Below are positions 1 through 9,352 of a stretch of DNA of 64,000 bases, piece by piece. The DNA comes from Chitinophagales bacterium. GTDB taxonomy: Bacteria; Bacteroidota; Bacteroidia; Chitinophagales; JADIYW01. Position numbers and translations under genes: made by a program. The stretch's first letter is position 1. Every line of letters starts with the position of its first letter. Below the pieces are notes generated by a model. That model made no database searches. It had not been told where the DNA came from and was given only the letters and a program-made list of their open reading frames with translations. The stretch covers positions 168,981 through 232,980 of the forward strand of contig JAMLHJ010000004.1 of assembly GCA_023957245.1 (NCBI GenBank), written 5' to 3'.

Positions 1-7
1 TTTTCTT

Positions 8-1225
8 TTATTCTAGTGTGATGATAGTGATTTCAGGAAATATCCCTACTCTTCCAGGATAAGCTAGGAAGCCTAAACCTCTATTAACATATAAAAATTG
101 CAACCCTTCTTGATAAATTCCTGCCCATCTTGGATAGATATATTGGGAAGGACTCCATTTGATATTGGGAATATCTACTCCAAATTGAAATCCATGTGTG
201 TGTCCAGATAATGTCAGAGCAATATCTTGATATTTTTTGTCTTGACTAATAATGATATCCCAATGTGAAGGATCATGAGTCAACAAGATTTTTAAATCAG
301 TATTTTCAGTATTTTTCAGGGCTTTTTCCATATCGGCATATTGCCCCCACCTTTTACTTCGACCCCAATATTCTACTCCTATAAGTGAGATTTTTCTACC
401 ATTATAGTCTATAGTTCTATTTTCATTGAGTAATACGTCCCAATTCATATCTTTTTGATATTGGATAAGCGTGTTCAGATTGTCATTTTGTTCTTTTTGG
501 CTATCCCAATGGATATAAGGACTGTAATCATGATTGCCCAATATCGAATATTTGCCATAAGGAGCATTGATTTTTTTGAGAATAGGGATGAAACTTACAC
601 TCTCAAAAGCTTTATCGTTCACCAAGTCTCCTGTAAATACAAAAATGTCTGGATGTTCTTGATTAATAAGGTTCACCACTTTCTCAATGGAGTGAGTAGT
701 GGCAAAACTTCCCAAATGTGTATCAGATATTTGAGCAATTTTCAATCCTTTTAATTCTTTTGGTAGATTTTTGATGGGAACAGTGATATGATATGTTTTT
801 ATATGAAATGCACCATAAGTCATACCTTGAATCATCACTCCAAAAAATAATATCGCAAACACAAATCCTATCCGTAGAATGTAAGAATATCTTTTCTTGT
901 TATTTTGGATAGTTGATTTTTGAAAATATTGAATTGCCCAATGTGTGCCTTTTAAAATGTCTGTTATTATTAAGAATGGAAGTGCTACTATTTTGGAAAT
1001 AATCAGGGATTGAGCTATACCTAAAAGATAAATTTTTGAATTTAAATAGACAGCTTCTTTCCCATAAAAGAAATAGAAAATAAGTACAATGTAAGTATAA
1101 ATGCTAGTGAAAATAAATAAGTACCACAACCAGTTTTTATGAGGTTGTAAACTCTTTAATCCTCTAAAGAAATAAATATCTGTAAGGAGGATAATGGCAA
1201 ATAATATGGATATGAAAACAATCAT
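8..1225 (-). CDS. Membrane-anchored metallophosphoesterase
   Basis: A 405-residue protein with about four N-terminal hydrophobic segments in the first 140 residues, followed by a calcineurin-like phosphoesterase domain. The metal-binding motifs appear in the usual order: ISDTHLG (about 167), FTGDLVND (about 197), LGNHDYSP (about 230), LLTHDPSHW (about 312) and LSGHTHGFQFG (about 340). These define a dinuclear metal phosphoesterase facing one side of the membrane. Family relatives such as YkuE act on phosphodiesters or on lipid A precursors; the substrate here cannot be read. It follows a DUF445 gene and pyrE on the same strand with a 70-bp gap, so it may be the last gene of that unit. Confidence 0.85.
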   Translation of the reverse strand: MIVFISILFAIILLTDIYFFRGLKSLQPHKNWLWYLFIFTSIYTYIVLIFYFFYGKEAVYLNSKIYLLGIAQSLIISKIVALPFLIITDILKGTHWAIQYFQKSTIQNNKKRYSYILRIGFVFAILFFGVMIQGMTYGAFHIKTYHITVPIKNLPKELKGLKIAQISDTHLGSFATTHSIEKVVNLINQEHPDIFVFTGDLVNDKAFESVSFIPILKKINAPYGKYSILGNHDYSPYIHWDSQKEQNDNLNTLIQYQKDMNWDVLLNENRTIDYNGRKISLIGVEYWGRSKRWGQYADMEKALKNTENTDLKILLTHDPSHWDIIISQDKKYQDIALTLSGHTHGFQFGVDIPNIKWSPSQYIYPRWAGIYQEGLQFLYVNRGLGFLAYPGRVGIFPEITIITLE

Positions 1226-1295
1226 TTCTTACTGCTTGAATGACATCAACAGAAACAACGAAAGGGATAAAGTGTTTTGTCTCTATAAATAGCTA

Positions 1296-1916
1296 TTATA
1301 ATATTCCTCCTATTATCAATTGGATGATTCCAATAAAGAAACCGAGAACGCCACCAATTACTTCAATAAACTTGAATTCTCTAGCTGTAATATCCATTAA
1401 GAGTTGTTCTAACTTCTCATCTGAAAATCCTTGTACTTTGTTGTAAACAATCTCTTGGATATTGAGTTTGTTTTCTACTTTTGAAATAGTAGTATCTATA
1501 AGTGTTGGAAGGTTTTTTTGAATTTCTCTTACTATTACTTTGTGAATTGCGGCAATAAGTTGCTCAGGTATGACATTACTGATACCCATTTTATCCAATC
1601 GGTTGCGCAAAGCATCATCAACTCTGAGAGCTATCTCTTCATTGACATTATTAAGAGAGTCACTATCTTTCAGTCTATCTTTGATATCATTGAAATTGAT
1701 TAAATCTCTTTGTACTACATTACCTAATTTAGTGGCAATTCTAGATTTGTTTTTTGGGAAAATACCGTGGAAAGTGACGAATAATATTTTCTTGGGCTGT
1801 CGAGGATAAAAAAGCATTTTGATAGCAATATAATTGGTTAGCCAACCTATGAATGCACCTATTAATGGGATTGCTGAAAGTCTGACAATTTCTATCCAAG
1901 TGATTTGTTCTAACAT
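1296..1916 (-). CDS. DUF445 family membrane protein
   Basis: This 206-residue protein has the DUF445 layout: an N-terminal hydrophobic helix with the signature GWLTNYIAIKMLFYP (about residues 24-38), a charged helical middle, and a C-terminal hydrophobic glycine-rich helix. Function is unknown in the family; distant relatives are described as membrane proteins of sporulating and non-sporulating bacteria. It is half the length of the longer DUF445 proteins (about 400 aa), which fits the short single-copy form. It starts 5 bp after the pyrE stop on the same strand, so it is almost certainly co-transcribed with pyrE. Confidence 0.8.
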   Translation of the reverse strand: MLEQITWIEIVRLSAIPLIGAFIGWLTNYIAIKMLFYPRQPKKILFVTFHGIFPKNKSRIATKLGNVVQRDLINFNDIKDRLKDSDSLNNVNEEIALRVDDALRNRLDKMGISNVIPEQLIAAIHKVIVREIQKNLPTLIDTTISKVENKLNIQEIVYNKVQGFSDEKLEQLLMDITAREFKFIEVIGGVLGFFIGIIQLIIGGIL

Positions 1917-1921
1917 AATTA

Positions 1922-2557
1922 TTATTTTTCATTCCAAGTAGAAGGGTCATTCCTCCACTCAGTTAATGTTTGTATATAATTGCTACTTACATATCCTGTA
2001 TTTACAGCGGTAGTAATTAAGTCTGAATAATTTGTAATGGTAAATAAATTGACATTTGAGTCTCTGAATCTTTCTTTTGCAAGGTCAAATTCATAAGAAT
2101 ATATCGCAGCCATTCCCTCTATATGCGCTCCTGCTTCTCTTAAATCTTCTACAGCTTTCAAACTGCTTTTGCCAGTAGATACGACATCTTCTATGACGAC
2201 TACTCGTGCATCTTCAGGAAGCCTGCCTTCGATGGAGTTTTTCATGCCATGCCCTTTTGGTTTATCTCTTACATATACCATCGGTAGTTCCAAAATGTCT
2301 GCTACTAAAGCACCATGTGGAATTCCCGCTGTAGCTACTCCTGCAATACAATTGGCATTGGGAAACTGCTCTTTTACAATACGAACAAGCTCTGTTTTGA
2401 CAAAATCTCTAACTTTAGGAAATGAGAGTAAAATTCTATTATCACAATAAACAGGTGATTTCCATCCTGAAGCCCACGTAAAAGGGTTTTGTACGTTGAG
2501 TTGAATTGCTTTAATTTGTAAAAGATATTCTGATAACAATATTGAACGATTTGCCAT
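1922..2557 (-). CDS. pyrE: Orotate phosphoribosyltransferase
   Basis: Converts orotate and PRPP to orotidine 5'-phosphate in pyrimidine synthesis. At 211 residues it has the usual length. The PRPP-binding loop is VVVIEDVVSTGKSS (about residues 121-134), and the N-terminal FTWASGWKSPVYCDNR segment is characteristic of PyrE. The start is fixed by the family N-terminus (a short helix, then ASGWKSP). Its ATG overlaps the ATG of the divergent Nudix gene by two bases, so its promoter lies inside the neighbour's coding sequence; a TATTTTTG element ends 7 nt before the ATG. pyrD is also in this window but not linked. Confidence 0.95.
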   Translation of the reverse strand: MANRSILLSEYLLQIKAIQLNVQNPFTWASGWKSPVYCDNRILLSFPKVRDFVKTELVRIVKEQFPNANCIAGVATAGIPHGALVADILELPMVYVRDKPKGHGMKNSIEGRLPEDARVVVIEDVVSTGKSSLKAVEDLREAGAHIEGMAAIYSYEFDLAKERFRDSNVNLFTITNYSDLITTAVNTGYVSSNYIQTLTEWRNDPSTWNEK

Positions 2558-3221
2558 GATACCTCAAAAATATAAATTTTTTGTCAATAGTAAGGTAGTT
2601 ATACTATGTGATAATCCAGGAAAGGTCGATGAATTACTAGATGCTAACGATTCGTTTATTGTTCAGAAATATAAAGATATTAAACAGCTTAAAAAATGGG
2701 TGGATTTATTGTTGGAATATACTAATGATACTCAATTGATGGTATTTCATTCGGATGTTGAATTATTGAAAAAAGATTTTTTATCATTATTTGTTTGTAT
2801 TGAAGCAGCGGGTGGCTTGGTGCAAAATTCAAAAGGTGAAGTGCTTTTGATGTATAGAAGAGGTTCTTGGGATATGCCCAAAGGTAAGATTGAAGAAAAT
2901 GAAGATAGAGAAAGTGCCGCAATTAGGGAAGTTCAAGAAGAAACAGGTTTGATGGAACTTGAATTGGGTGATTTAATTACTTTTTCAGATTATCAGAATT
3001 TAGCCACTTATCACACTTATCATTACAAAGGTCAAATCGCTATGAAAATAGCTTATTGGTATAATATGAAGTATATTGGAACATCAGAACCTATACCTCA
3101 AACAGAGGAAGATATTGAAAAGATTAAGTGGGTGAGTGTAGAAAATTTACCTAATTATTTTAATAATATGTATCCATCTATTATTGACGTACTTGATGCC
3201 CAGTTTGATAAATATGACTAG
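2556..3221 (+). CDS. Nudix hydrolase with N-terminal extension
   Basis: A 221-residue protein with an exact Nudix box (GX5EX7REUXEEXGU) from about residue 112, starting at GKIEENEDRESAAIREV and ending EETGL. Nudix enzymes cleave nucleoside diphosphates linked to another group; the specificity is not evident. The first 85 residues form an extra domain seen in Bacteroidota relatives and not recognised otherwise. It is divergent from pyrE with overlapping start codons. The next Met is about 60 residues in, so the given start is the only good one. The partner suggests nucleotide housekeeping, which is inference. Confidence 0.85.
   Translation: MIPQKYKFFVNSKVVILCDNPGKVDELLDANDSFIVQKYKDIKQLKKWVDLLLEYTNDTQLMVFHSDVELLKKDFLSLFVCIEAAGGLVQNSKGEVLLMYRRGSWDMPKGKIEENEDRESAAIREVQEETGLMELELGDLITFSDYQNLATYHTYHYKGQIAMKIAYWYNMKYIGTSEPIPQTEEDIEKIKWVSVENLPNYFNNMYPSIIDVLDAQFDKYD
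2565..2572 (-). promoter_or_regulatory. -7 element of pyrE with a very short leader
   Basis: On the minus strand TATTTTTG fits TAnnTTTG, the Bacteroidota -7 consensus, and ends 7 nt before the pyrE ATG. With the start site expected about 4 nt after the element, the leader would be about 3 nt. No clear -33 TTTG is seen, so this is a motif match, not a proven promoter. Confidence 0.45.
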
Positions 3222-3279
3222 CGTATTTTAAAAATCTCTATTTAAAGTCTTTTAGACACTATTGAATTTTACAAAATAA

Positions 3280-3316
3280 AAAATGCAACCAGTTGATAAA
3301 CAAATAGTTGCATTTT
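3280..3316. terminator. Bidirectional hairpin between the Nudix gene and tRNA-Met
   Basis: A perfect 10-bp stem (AAAATGCAAC pairing with GTTGCATTTT) with a 17-nt loop lies between the convergent Nudix gene and tRNA-Met. A-rich and T-rich flanks on both sides would allow termination in either direction. Confidence 0.6.
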
Positions 3317-3322
3317 AATGTG

Positions 3323-3396
3323 TAGCGGAGACGGGAGTTGAACCCGTGACCTCAGGGTTATGAATCCTGCGCTCTAACCATCTGAGCTACCCCGCC
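3323..3396 (-). tRNA. tRNA-Met (CAT), elongator type
   Basis: The minus strand folds as a complete cloverleaf of 74 nt. The acceptor stem GGCGGGG pairs with CTCCGCT, TA is at positions 8-9, the D stem is GCTC/GAGC, the anticodon loop is TTCATAA and the T arm contains GGTTCAACT. The first base pair is G-T rather than the mismatch expected in an initiator, and there is no run of three G-C pairs in the anticodon stem, so elongator Met (or an Ile2 tRNA with a modified CAT) is more likely than initiator. Confidence 0.93.
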
Positions 3397-3413
3397 ATGG
3401 TTGATTGGTGGCG

Positions 3414-3446
3414 CAAATGTACAATCTTTATTTTTAATATTCCAAA
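3414..3446 (-). promoter_or_regulatory. Promoter of tRNA-Met
   Basis: On the minus strand TTTG, then 21 nt, then TACATTTG matches the Bacteroidota consensus TTTG-N19-21-TAnnTTTG. It lies 17 nt upstream of the mature tRNA 5' end. This is one of the two cleanest promoters in the window and supports the taxonomic call. Confidence 0.75.
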
Positions 3447-3504
3447 CACTTTTTGATTTTCCTTTTATTTTTAGCAATTTTGTAATCGCAACAATATTTT
3501 TAAC

Positions 3505-3801
3505 ATGTCTATTCAATTTGCCGCCACAAAAGAAGATTCGCTCACTATTGAGGAGATATTGGAAGATACTTATAGTGGTTTTGCTTTGGTTGTATTTAAT
3601 GATGATGTCAATACTTTCGAATGGGTGATAGAGTCATTAGTAGCTATTTGCAGACATACTATTGAGCAGGCAGAACAATGTGCTTTGTACATTCATTTTA
3701 AAGGAAAATATGCAGTAAAAGAAGGTGGTGAAACTGAGTTGATTCCTATGAAAGATGCATTGTTGGATAGAGGAATTTCTGCAGAAGTTCAGGAAGTTTG
3801 A
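3505..3801 (+). CDS. clpS: ATP-dependent Clp protease adaptor ClpS
   Basis: A 98-residue ClpS. It binds the N domain of ClpA/ClpC and delivers N-degron substrates. The substrate-pocket signature is visible as NDDVNTFEWVI (about residues 33-43), followed by the helix with CRHTIEQAEQCALYIHFKGKYAV. The His after the CR is where the family ligand-binding His lies. It is 9 bp upstream of aat on the same strand, which makes functional sense: Aat adds the destabilising Leu/Phe and ClpS recognises it. Confidence 0.93.
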   Translation: MSIQFAATKEDSLTIEEILEDTYSGFALVVFNDDVNTFEWVIESLVAICRHTIEQAEQCALYIHFKGKYAVKEGGETELIPMKDALLDRGISAEVQEV

Positions 3802-3810
3802 TAGTTAATT

Positions 3811-4518
3811 ATGCCTATTTATCTGCTCAATGAAGAATTTATCTTCCCCGATCCGGAAGAAGCAGAAGATGGTGTGGTGGCAGTTGGTGGTGATTTGCAT
3901 CCGATGCGATTATTAGAAGCTTATCGCAACGGTATTTTTCCTTGGTATGATCAAAATGACCCTATTATATGGCATTCTCCTGACCCGAGAATGGTGCTCT
4001 TCCCATCTCGTCTCAAGATTTCTAAATCGATGAAAAGTTTGTTTAAAAAAAATCATTTTCGAGTAACATTTGATAAACAATTTTCTTTAGTAATTGCTCA
4101 ATGTGCAAATGTCAGGGGCAAAGATAGGAGCGATACTTGGATAAATATTGAAATACAAAAAGCGTATATCGAATTGAATAAATTAGGTTGGGCGCATTCG
4201 GTGGAGGTTTGGGACGAGAAAGATGTTCTCGTAGGAGGATTGTATGGAGTAGCAATGGGGAAATGTTTTTTTGGGGAGTCAATGTTTTCATTGGCTGACA
4301 ATGCTTCAAAATATGGATTTATTACTTTAGTTCAGAATTTGATAGAAAGGGATTATGAATTAATTGACTGTCAGGTATATACACATCATCTGGCATCTTT
4401 AGGAGCTGAATTGATATTACGACATGATTTTTTAGGCTTGTTGGATAGTGGTTTAGAAGGTGAAATATTACCTCAAAACTGGCAAGAATGGAAGTTTGAA
4501 AATCTTATTTTGAAATAA
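3811..4518 (+). CDS. aat: Leucyl/phenylalanyl-tRNA-protein transferase
   Basis: Transfers Leu or Phe from aminoacyl-tRNA to N-terminal Lys or Arg of proteins, making N-degrons for ClpS. It has 235 residues, the normal length. Family motifs are YRNGIFPWY (about 38-46), WHSPDPRMVLFP (about 54-65), VGGLYGVAMGKCFFGESMFS (about 141-160) and DCQVYTHHLASLGA (about 187-200). It sits 9 bp after clpS, which supports a bicistronic N-degron unit. Confidence 0.95.
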   Translation: MPIYLLNEEFIFPDPEEAEDGVVAVGGDLHPMRLLEAYRNGIFPWYDQNDPIIWHSPDPRMVLFPSRLKISKSMKSLFKKNHFRVTFDKQFSLVIAQCANVRGKDRSDTWINIEIQKAYIELNKLGWAHSVEVWDEKDVLVGGLYGVAMGKCFFGESMFSLADNASKYGFITLVQNLIERDYELIDCQVYTHHLASLGAELILRHDFLGLLDSGLEGEILPQNWQEWKFENLILK

Positions 4519-4556
4519 GCAAATTGTAATTTGTAATTTAGAGTACTTCTCAAGGC

Positions 4557-6002
4557 ATGTTAGGCATTAAAAAAATAGATAAAATAGTTTTTGTTGCGTT
4601 TATATCTCCACTTATATTCACTTTTATTATATCGGAATTTATTTTTTTGATGCAATTTTTGTGGAAATATATTGATGATTTAGTAGGTAAAGGATTAGAA
4701 ACATCATTGTTATTTCAGTTGTTAGGATTGTTTTCTTTCAAAGTTATTCCATTGGCATTGCCTTTATCCATATTGTTGGCATCATCAATGGTGATGGGCA
4801 ATTTCGGAGAAAATAATGAAATAGTGGCTTGTAAAGCTTCAGGTATTTCGACTTTGCGGATGATGAGTTCATTGATTGCTTTTGTGCTTTTGTTGAGTGT
4901 TGGAGCCTATTTTTTTTCTAATAGAGTTTTACCTTATACCAATTTGAAGTTTATGTCCCTATTGATGGATATTCGAAAACATAAACCTGCACTAGATATT
5001 AAGGAAGGAATATTTTATAAAGGAATTAATGGTTATACTTTAAAAATCGGTAAAAAGGCTGCAAATAATACTTCAATATTTGATATCATCATTTATGACC
5101 ATAGTTCTGGATATGGTAATGATAATATTATAATGGCAGAAAAAGGAGAGATGGAATTGAGTGCAGATGGGCGATATATGATTTTGGAGTTGTATGGTGG
5201 AAGGCAATATCAAGAATCTCAAAAACGGTCAAAATCTTTTGAAAAATTGTATGAACAGAATATTGTTGAATTTAAATATTATCGAAAAGTTTTTGACCTA
5301 AAAGAATTTAAGCTCAGTCGTTCGGATATGAGTCTGTATAAAGGTTATCATGAGATGCTTAATTCTTCTCAGCTACGAGTAGAGGTAGATTCGATTAACA
5401 GAGATTTGAAAGCTGCAAATAATGTAATGAATGATTACAATAGAGGGTTTTTATTGTATTCTCGTCCTGAAGTTATAGCAGAAAAAGATACTACTGGGTT
5501 TCAGCAAGAAAAAGACTCTGTCAATATTGCTGGTTTATTGATGGGCGATGGTCCTAATATTTCTACGATTAATGCTGCAATAGCCAATCTGGAGTCTATG
5601 CAGAGTTATTTGCAAATGCATATCTCGGATTTAGATGTGAAAAAGACTTTCAAAGAAAAATTTGAAGTAGAATTGTATAAGCGGTTCATGCTTTCTTTTG
5701 CTTGTATTATTTTTCTTCTGATAGGTGGTGCGATGGGAGCTATTGTCAGAAAGGGAGGATTGGGTATGCCTATATTGATATCTGTTTGCTTTTATATGCT
5801 TTTTCATGTACTCAATATGACAGGAGATAAGTTGGCGTATAATAGAGTTGTATCTCCAGAAATAGGTTCTTGGCTGCCTGCAATTGTTTTATTGCCTATT
5901 GCGATAGGATTGACCTATTCGGCTACCAATGATTCAAAAATATTAAAGAAAGATACTTATTTCAAATTGATTAATTTTAAGCGATTATATCATCAAAATT
6001 GA
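4557..6002 (+). CDS. LptF/LptG family permease (YjgP/YjgQ)
   Basis: A 481-residue inner-membrane protein of the LPS-export permease family, which with LptB drives LPS extraction. It has the family layout: three N-terminal membrane helices with the PLALPLSILLASSMVMGNFGE signature region (about 63-83), a large periplasmic part, and three C-terminal helices (about 375-460). It is longer than the roughly 360-aa proteobacterial LptF/G because the periplasmic region has an insertion of about 100 residues, common in Bacteroidota. Whether it serves as LptF, LptG or a homodimeric version cannot be told. A Kdo synthase (kdsA) elsewhere in the window fits LPS production. Confidence 0.88.
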   Translation: MLGIKKIDKIVFVAFISPLIFTFIISEFIFLMQFLWKYIDDLVGKGLETSLLFQLLGLFSFKVIPLALPLSILLASSMVMGNFGENNEIVACKASGISTLRMMSSLIAFVLLLSVGAYFFSNRVLPYTNLKFMSLLMDIRKHKPALDIKEGIFYKGINGYTLKIGKKAANNTSIFDIIIYDHSSGYGNDNIIMAEKGEMELSADGRYMILELYGGRQYQESQKRSKSFEKLYEQNIVEFKYYRKVFDLKEFKLSRSDMSLYKGYHEMLNSSQLRVEVDSINRDLKAANNVMNDYNRGFLLYSRPEVIAEKDTTGFQQEKDSVNIAGLLMGDGPNISTINAAIANLESMQSYLQMHISDLDVKKTFKEKFEVELYKRFMLSFACIIFLLIGGAMGAIVRKGGLGMPILISVCFYMLFHVLNMTGDKLAYNRVVSPEIGSWLPAIVLLPIAIGLTYSATNDSKILKKDTYFKLINFKRLYHQN

Positions 6003-7172
6003 TTGTTGAAGATGCTGGTTGTTCTTTGGTGGATATTATTGATTTTGAGTTATTTGGTTTATCCATTATGGATGAGGAGGCTTGGAAAAAGATATCTTTT
6101 ATCAAAGTTTTCTTATTATGATAGATTTGATGACTTGCCACTTGTTCAGCTAATCATACCAGTGCACAATGAAGAAAAAGTTCTAAGGGAAAAACTGAAT
6201 TCCATCTTTTCTGGAGATTATCCCATTGAGAAGGTGGCTGTAATTGTAGGGCTTGATAATTGTAGCGATAACAGTCTTTTAATCATTCAAGATTTTGAGA
6301 AAAAATATCCATCTCAAATTTTTTATACGGAAACAGATAGATTAGGAAAGCCTAACATGTTGAATCTCTTAATGAGTAAGAAATATGTTGACGCTCCTAT
6401 TACAATATTTACAGATGCTAATGTCATGTTTACTCCATCCACTATTTATGAATTGGTCAAGTATTTTAAGACATTGAATATGGGTTTGGTAGATAGTAAG
6501 TTTTTACTGTCTTCGGAGAATATAAGTAACGAAAATGAAAGTCAGTATTTGGGTTATGAACAACAATTGAAATTCAATGAAGGGATAGTTTTTGGAACCA
6601 TGCAAGGGCCTTTTGGAGGTTGTTTTGCTATTAGAACTCATCTTTATTCTCCTATTCCCAATAATTTTCTTGTAGATGATTTTTTTATTGGTATGAATGT
6701 GATGAGCAAAGGCTATGTATCAATTGTCAATCCTCTTGCAGTAGTTTTAGAAGAAGTACATACTGATTTGAAAGAAGAGTTTTATCGCAAAGAGAGAATT
6801 GCTGCTGGAAATTTTCAGAACTTCGTTCATTTTTTGCCAGTTTTTAAAAAGCCGTTCACAGGATTGAGTGTAACATGGCTGTTACATAAGGTTTTAAGAT
6901 GGACACTTCCAGTATTATTGATTCCAGCAATTGTAATAGATTTAGTTTTAAAAATTGTATGTAACTATCCTTTTGGACCTTCTATGGTTACATTAATATT
7001 AATAATTGGTTTACCATTGATACAATACGTTTTACAAAGGTTAAATTTGCATTGTAGAGCTATCGAAAGGTTAAGTTATTTTATTTTCATCAACTTTGCT
7101 TTGAATAAAGGGTTCTATAATTATATAAAAGGGATTAAAAGTAATGTCTGGAAACCAACTCAAAGGAAATGA
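6003..7172 (+). CDS. Family 2 glycosyltransferase, membrane-bound
   Basis: A 389-residue protein with an N-terminal membrane helix (about 1-20), a GT-A catalytic domain and a C-terminal membrane region (about 300-345). Visible GT2 elements are [12 protein letters not shown] (about 48-59), the NCSDNS loop, TDANVMF (about 137-143, the metal/sugar-nucleotide DxD-like site) and the late [11 protein letters not shown] acceptor-side motif. The TTG at 6003 directly follows the stop of the previous gene, and ATG at 6012 is the more natural start. The sugar transferred is unknown. Its last 29 bases overlap the start of ribBA. Confidence 0.8.
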   Translation: MLKMLVVLWWILLILSYLVYPLWMRRLGKRYLLSKFSYYDRFDDLPLVQLIIPVHNEEKVLREKLNSIFSGDYPIEKVAVIVGLDNCSDNSLLIIQDFEKKYPSQIFYTETDRLGKPNMLNLLMSKKYVDAPITIFTDANVMFTPSTIYELVKYFKTLNMGLVDSKFLLSSENISNENESQYLGYEQQLKFNEGIVFGTMQGPFGGCFAIRTHLYSPIPNNFLVDDFFIGMNVMSKGYVSIVNPLAVVLEEVHTDLKEEFYRKERIAAGNFQNFVHFLPVFKKPFTGLSVTWLLHKVLRWTLPVLLIPAIVIDLVLKIVCNYPFGPSMVTLILIIGLPLIQYVLQRLNLHCRAIERLSYFIFINFALNKGFYNYIKGIKSNVWKPTQRK

Positions 7173-8388
7173 AGTTCAATTAGATTCTATTGAATCAGCG
7201 ATTGAGGATATTAAAGCAGGGAAACTAGTTATTGTAGTAGATGATGAAGATCGTGAAAATGAGGGCGATTTTATTACTGCTGCAAGAAATGCAACACCTG
7301 AGATTATCAATTTCATGGCGACACATGGTCGTGGCTTGATTTGTGCACCCTTGGATGAACAAAGGTGTAATGAGTTAGAGTTGGAATTGATGGTGGGGCG
7401 CAATAATACCTCTCATTTTGATACACCTTTTACGATTTCAGTAGATCTGATAGGTCAAGGATGCTCAACAGGTATTTCTGCTTCAGATAGAGCTAAGACA
7501 ATTCAAGCATTGATAGATCCAAATATAAAACCTTCTGATTTTGGTAAACCTGGACATATCTTTCCTTTGAGAGCAAAGAAAGAAGGTGTGCTTAGACGTA
7601 CTGGACATACAGAGGCTGCTACAGATTTGGCAAGGTTAGCTGGATTTGAACCTGCAGGTATCTTGGTAGAAATTATGAACGAAGATGGCTCTATGGCTCG
7701 TCTTCCTGATTTGTTGAAAATTGCTAAGAGATTTGATATGAAAATTATTTCTATCAAAGATTTAGTGACTTATAGAATGAAGCATGAGTTGCAGGTAAAA
7801 AAAGAAGTGGAAGTCAATATGCCAACAAAATATGGTGATTTTACTTTAATCTGTTATACTCAAATCAATACAGGAGAACAACATTTATTATTGAGAAAAG
7901 GAGAGTGGAAAGAGGGAGATGAGGTCTTAGTACGTGTACATTCTTCTTGTGTCACTGGAGATATTTTAGGTTCATTGAGATGTGATTGTGGAGATCAATT
8001 ACACAATGCAATGAAAATGGTAGAAAAAGAAGGCAAAGGAGCAGTATTGTATATGATGCAAGAAGGTCGAGGAATTGGGCTTTTGAATAAATTGAAAGCG
8101 TATAAATTGCAAGAAGAAGGGATGGATACTGTAGAAGCTAATTTGGCTTTAGGGTTTAGAGCAGATGAAAGAGATTTTGGTATCGGAGCTCAGATTTTAA
8201 GAGATCAAAATATTACTAAAATCAGATTGATTTCCAATAATCCTAAAAAACGTGTTGCACTTGATGGATATGGTATTGAAATAGTAGAAAATTTACCTAT
8301 TGAAATATTGCCTAATAAGCATAATGAAACTTATCTTCTTACCAAAAGAGATAAAATGGGGCACAATATTTTGAAAGATATTCAATAG
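7144..8388 (+). CDS. ribBA: Bifunctional DHBP synthase / GTP cyclohydrolase II
   Basis: Catalyses the two entry steps of riboflavin synthesis: ribulose 5-phosphate to 3,4-dihydroxy-2-butanone 4-phosphate, and GTP to the diaminopyrimidine. It has 414 residues. The N-terminal RibB domain shows [11 protein letters not shown] (about 30-40) and [17 protein letters not shown] (about 147-163). The C-terminal RibA domain shows the zinc cysteines [15 protein letters not shown] (about 263-277) and the [13 protein letters not shown] site. Both halves keep the key residues, so both activities are expected. No FMN riboswitch is seen upstream, where the sequence is the coding end of the glycosyltransferase. 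The upstream overlap implies co-transcription. Confidence 0.95.
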   Translation: MSGNQLKGNEVQLDSIESAIEDIKAGKLVIVVDDEDRENEGDFITAARNATPEIINFMATHGRGLICAPLDEQRCNELELELMVGRNNTSHFDTPFTISVDLIGQGCSTGISASDRAKTIQALIDPNIKPSDFGKPGHIFPLRAKKEGVLRRTGHTEAATDLARLAGFEPAGILVEIMNEDGSMARLPDLLKIAKRFDMKIISIKDLVTYRMKHELQVKKEVEVNMPTKYGDFTLICYTQINTGEQHLLLRKGEWKEGDEVLVRVHSSCVTGDILGSLRCDCGDQLHNAMKMVEKEGKGAVLYMMQEGRGIGLLNKLKAYKLQEEGMDTVEANLALGFRADERDFGIGAQILRDQNITKIRLISNNPKKRVALDGYGIEIVENLPIEILPNKHNETYLLTKRDKMGHNILKDIQ

Positions 8389-8405
8389 TTTTTTCTTGAA
8401 GTAAA

Positions 8406-9179
8406 TCAATTTTTACTTCTTATATAAATATCGCCAAATCTTGTGTTGGTGAAGCTATCTGTTTGTACAAATTCTTTAAATCGACTTACTGAATTCCAAT
8501 TGTCTGAAGCCAATTTCATGCTTTCTCCAATGGAATAATTGCACTCAATGGCGTTATTATGCTTTTCGATTTGCTCTATACAATCAATGACTTTTTGAGT
8601 TTGTTCGGGTACTGTATATTCAAAACTGATGATTTGGATGGGTTGTGTCAAACCTTTTAGTACGTTTAATTCATAACCTTCAACATCAATTTTGATAAAT
8701 TTTGGTGTTCCATAGGTTGAAATCAATTTGTCCAAAGTTGTCATTTGCACACGGAGTGTTTTCTCCCATTTAATTGAACTGAAACGGTCATTTTTTACGG
8801 AGTCTATCCATTCTGTTGAAAATGATGATAAGGTACTAGTATCGGCGATATGAAATTCTTGAAAACCTTCTTGTTCGTCCAAGCCCATAGTGACAATTTC
8901 AATTTTATTGCCGTATTTTGATTTTAAAGTTTGGTGGCATTTTTCTTGTGGTTCAACAGCTACTACTTTTGCCCCAATATTCAGCATAGGAGCAATTCTG
9001 TTACCCATATTTGCACCAACATCAAACACTAAATCATCTTTTTGAACAAATTGATTGTAAAAAATAGCTTTGCGCTTAATCTCACTTTTGGAATCGCCAT
9101 AAAATAAAGGCGAATGAAAATGTTTGGAAATATATACTCTAAGTTTTAAAGGAATTAATTTTTTTATTTTTTGAATCAT
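8406..9179 (-). CDS. FkbM family methyltransferase
   Basis: A 257-residue SAM-dependent methyltransferase of the FkbM type. The SAM-binding loop is VFDVGANMGNRIAPML (about 53-68), with an acidic second strand AVEPQ (about 75-82). The FkbM signature KFIKIDVEGYELNVLKGL is at about 161-178. These enzymes usually O-methylate sugars in exopolysaccharides, glycolipids or natural products. It is convergent with ribBA (17-bp gap) and has no obvious partner; the nearest glycan gene is the glycosyltransferase at 6 kb on the other strand. Confidence 0.85.
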   Translation of the reverse strand: MIQKIKKLIPLKLRVYISKHFHSPLFYGDSKSEIKRKAIFYNQFVQKDDLVFDVGANMGNRIAPMLNIGAKVVAVEPQEKCHQTLKSKYGNKIEIVTMGLDEQEGFQEFHIADTSTLSSFSTEWIDSVKNDRFSSIKWEKTLRVQMTTLDKLISTYGTPKFIKIDVEGYELNVLKGLTQPIQIISFEYTVPEQTQKVIDCIEQIEKHNNAIECNYSIGESMKLASDNWNSVSRFKEFVQTDSFTNTRFGDIYIRSKN

Positions 9180-9352
9180 GTTTGCTGATGGTTTGAAAGT
9201 TGATGTATTGTTGTGTTTGATTTTAAAGTACTGGCAATCAATTTATTGTGATTTACAAATTTTAATTAGTTAATACAAATTAATCAATTACTTTTCTAAA
9301 TTTATCATGTTGTCTATTTTCTTTTCTTGCTAAATATAGACATTTTCAACTC

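Noticed and set aside
1240..1446. Short open frames opposite to larger genes
   Set aside because: These and many similar ones have no family motif, poor codon use and sit within well-supported genes on the other strand.
7000..7143. FMN riboswitch before ribBA
   Set aside because: The sequence here is coding and shows none of the RFN element stems.
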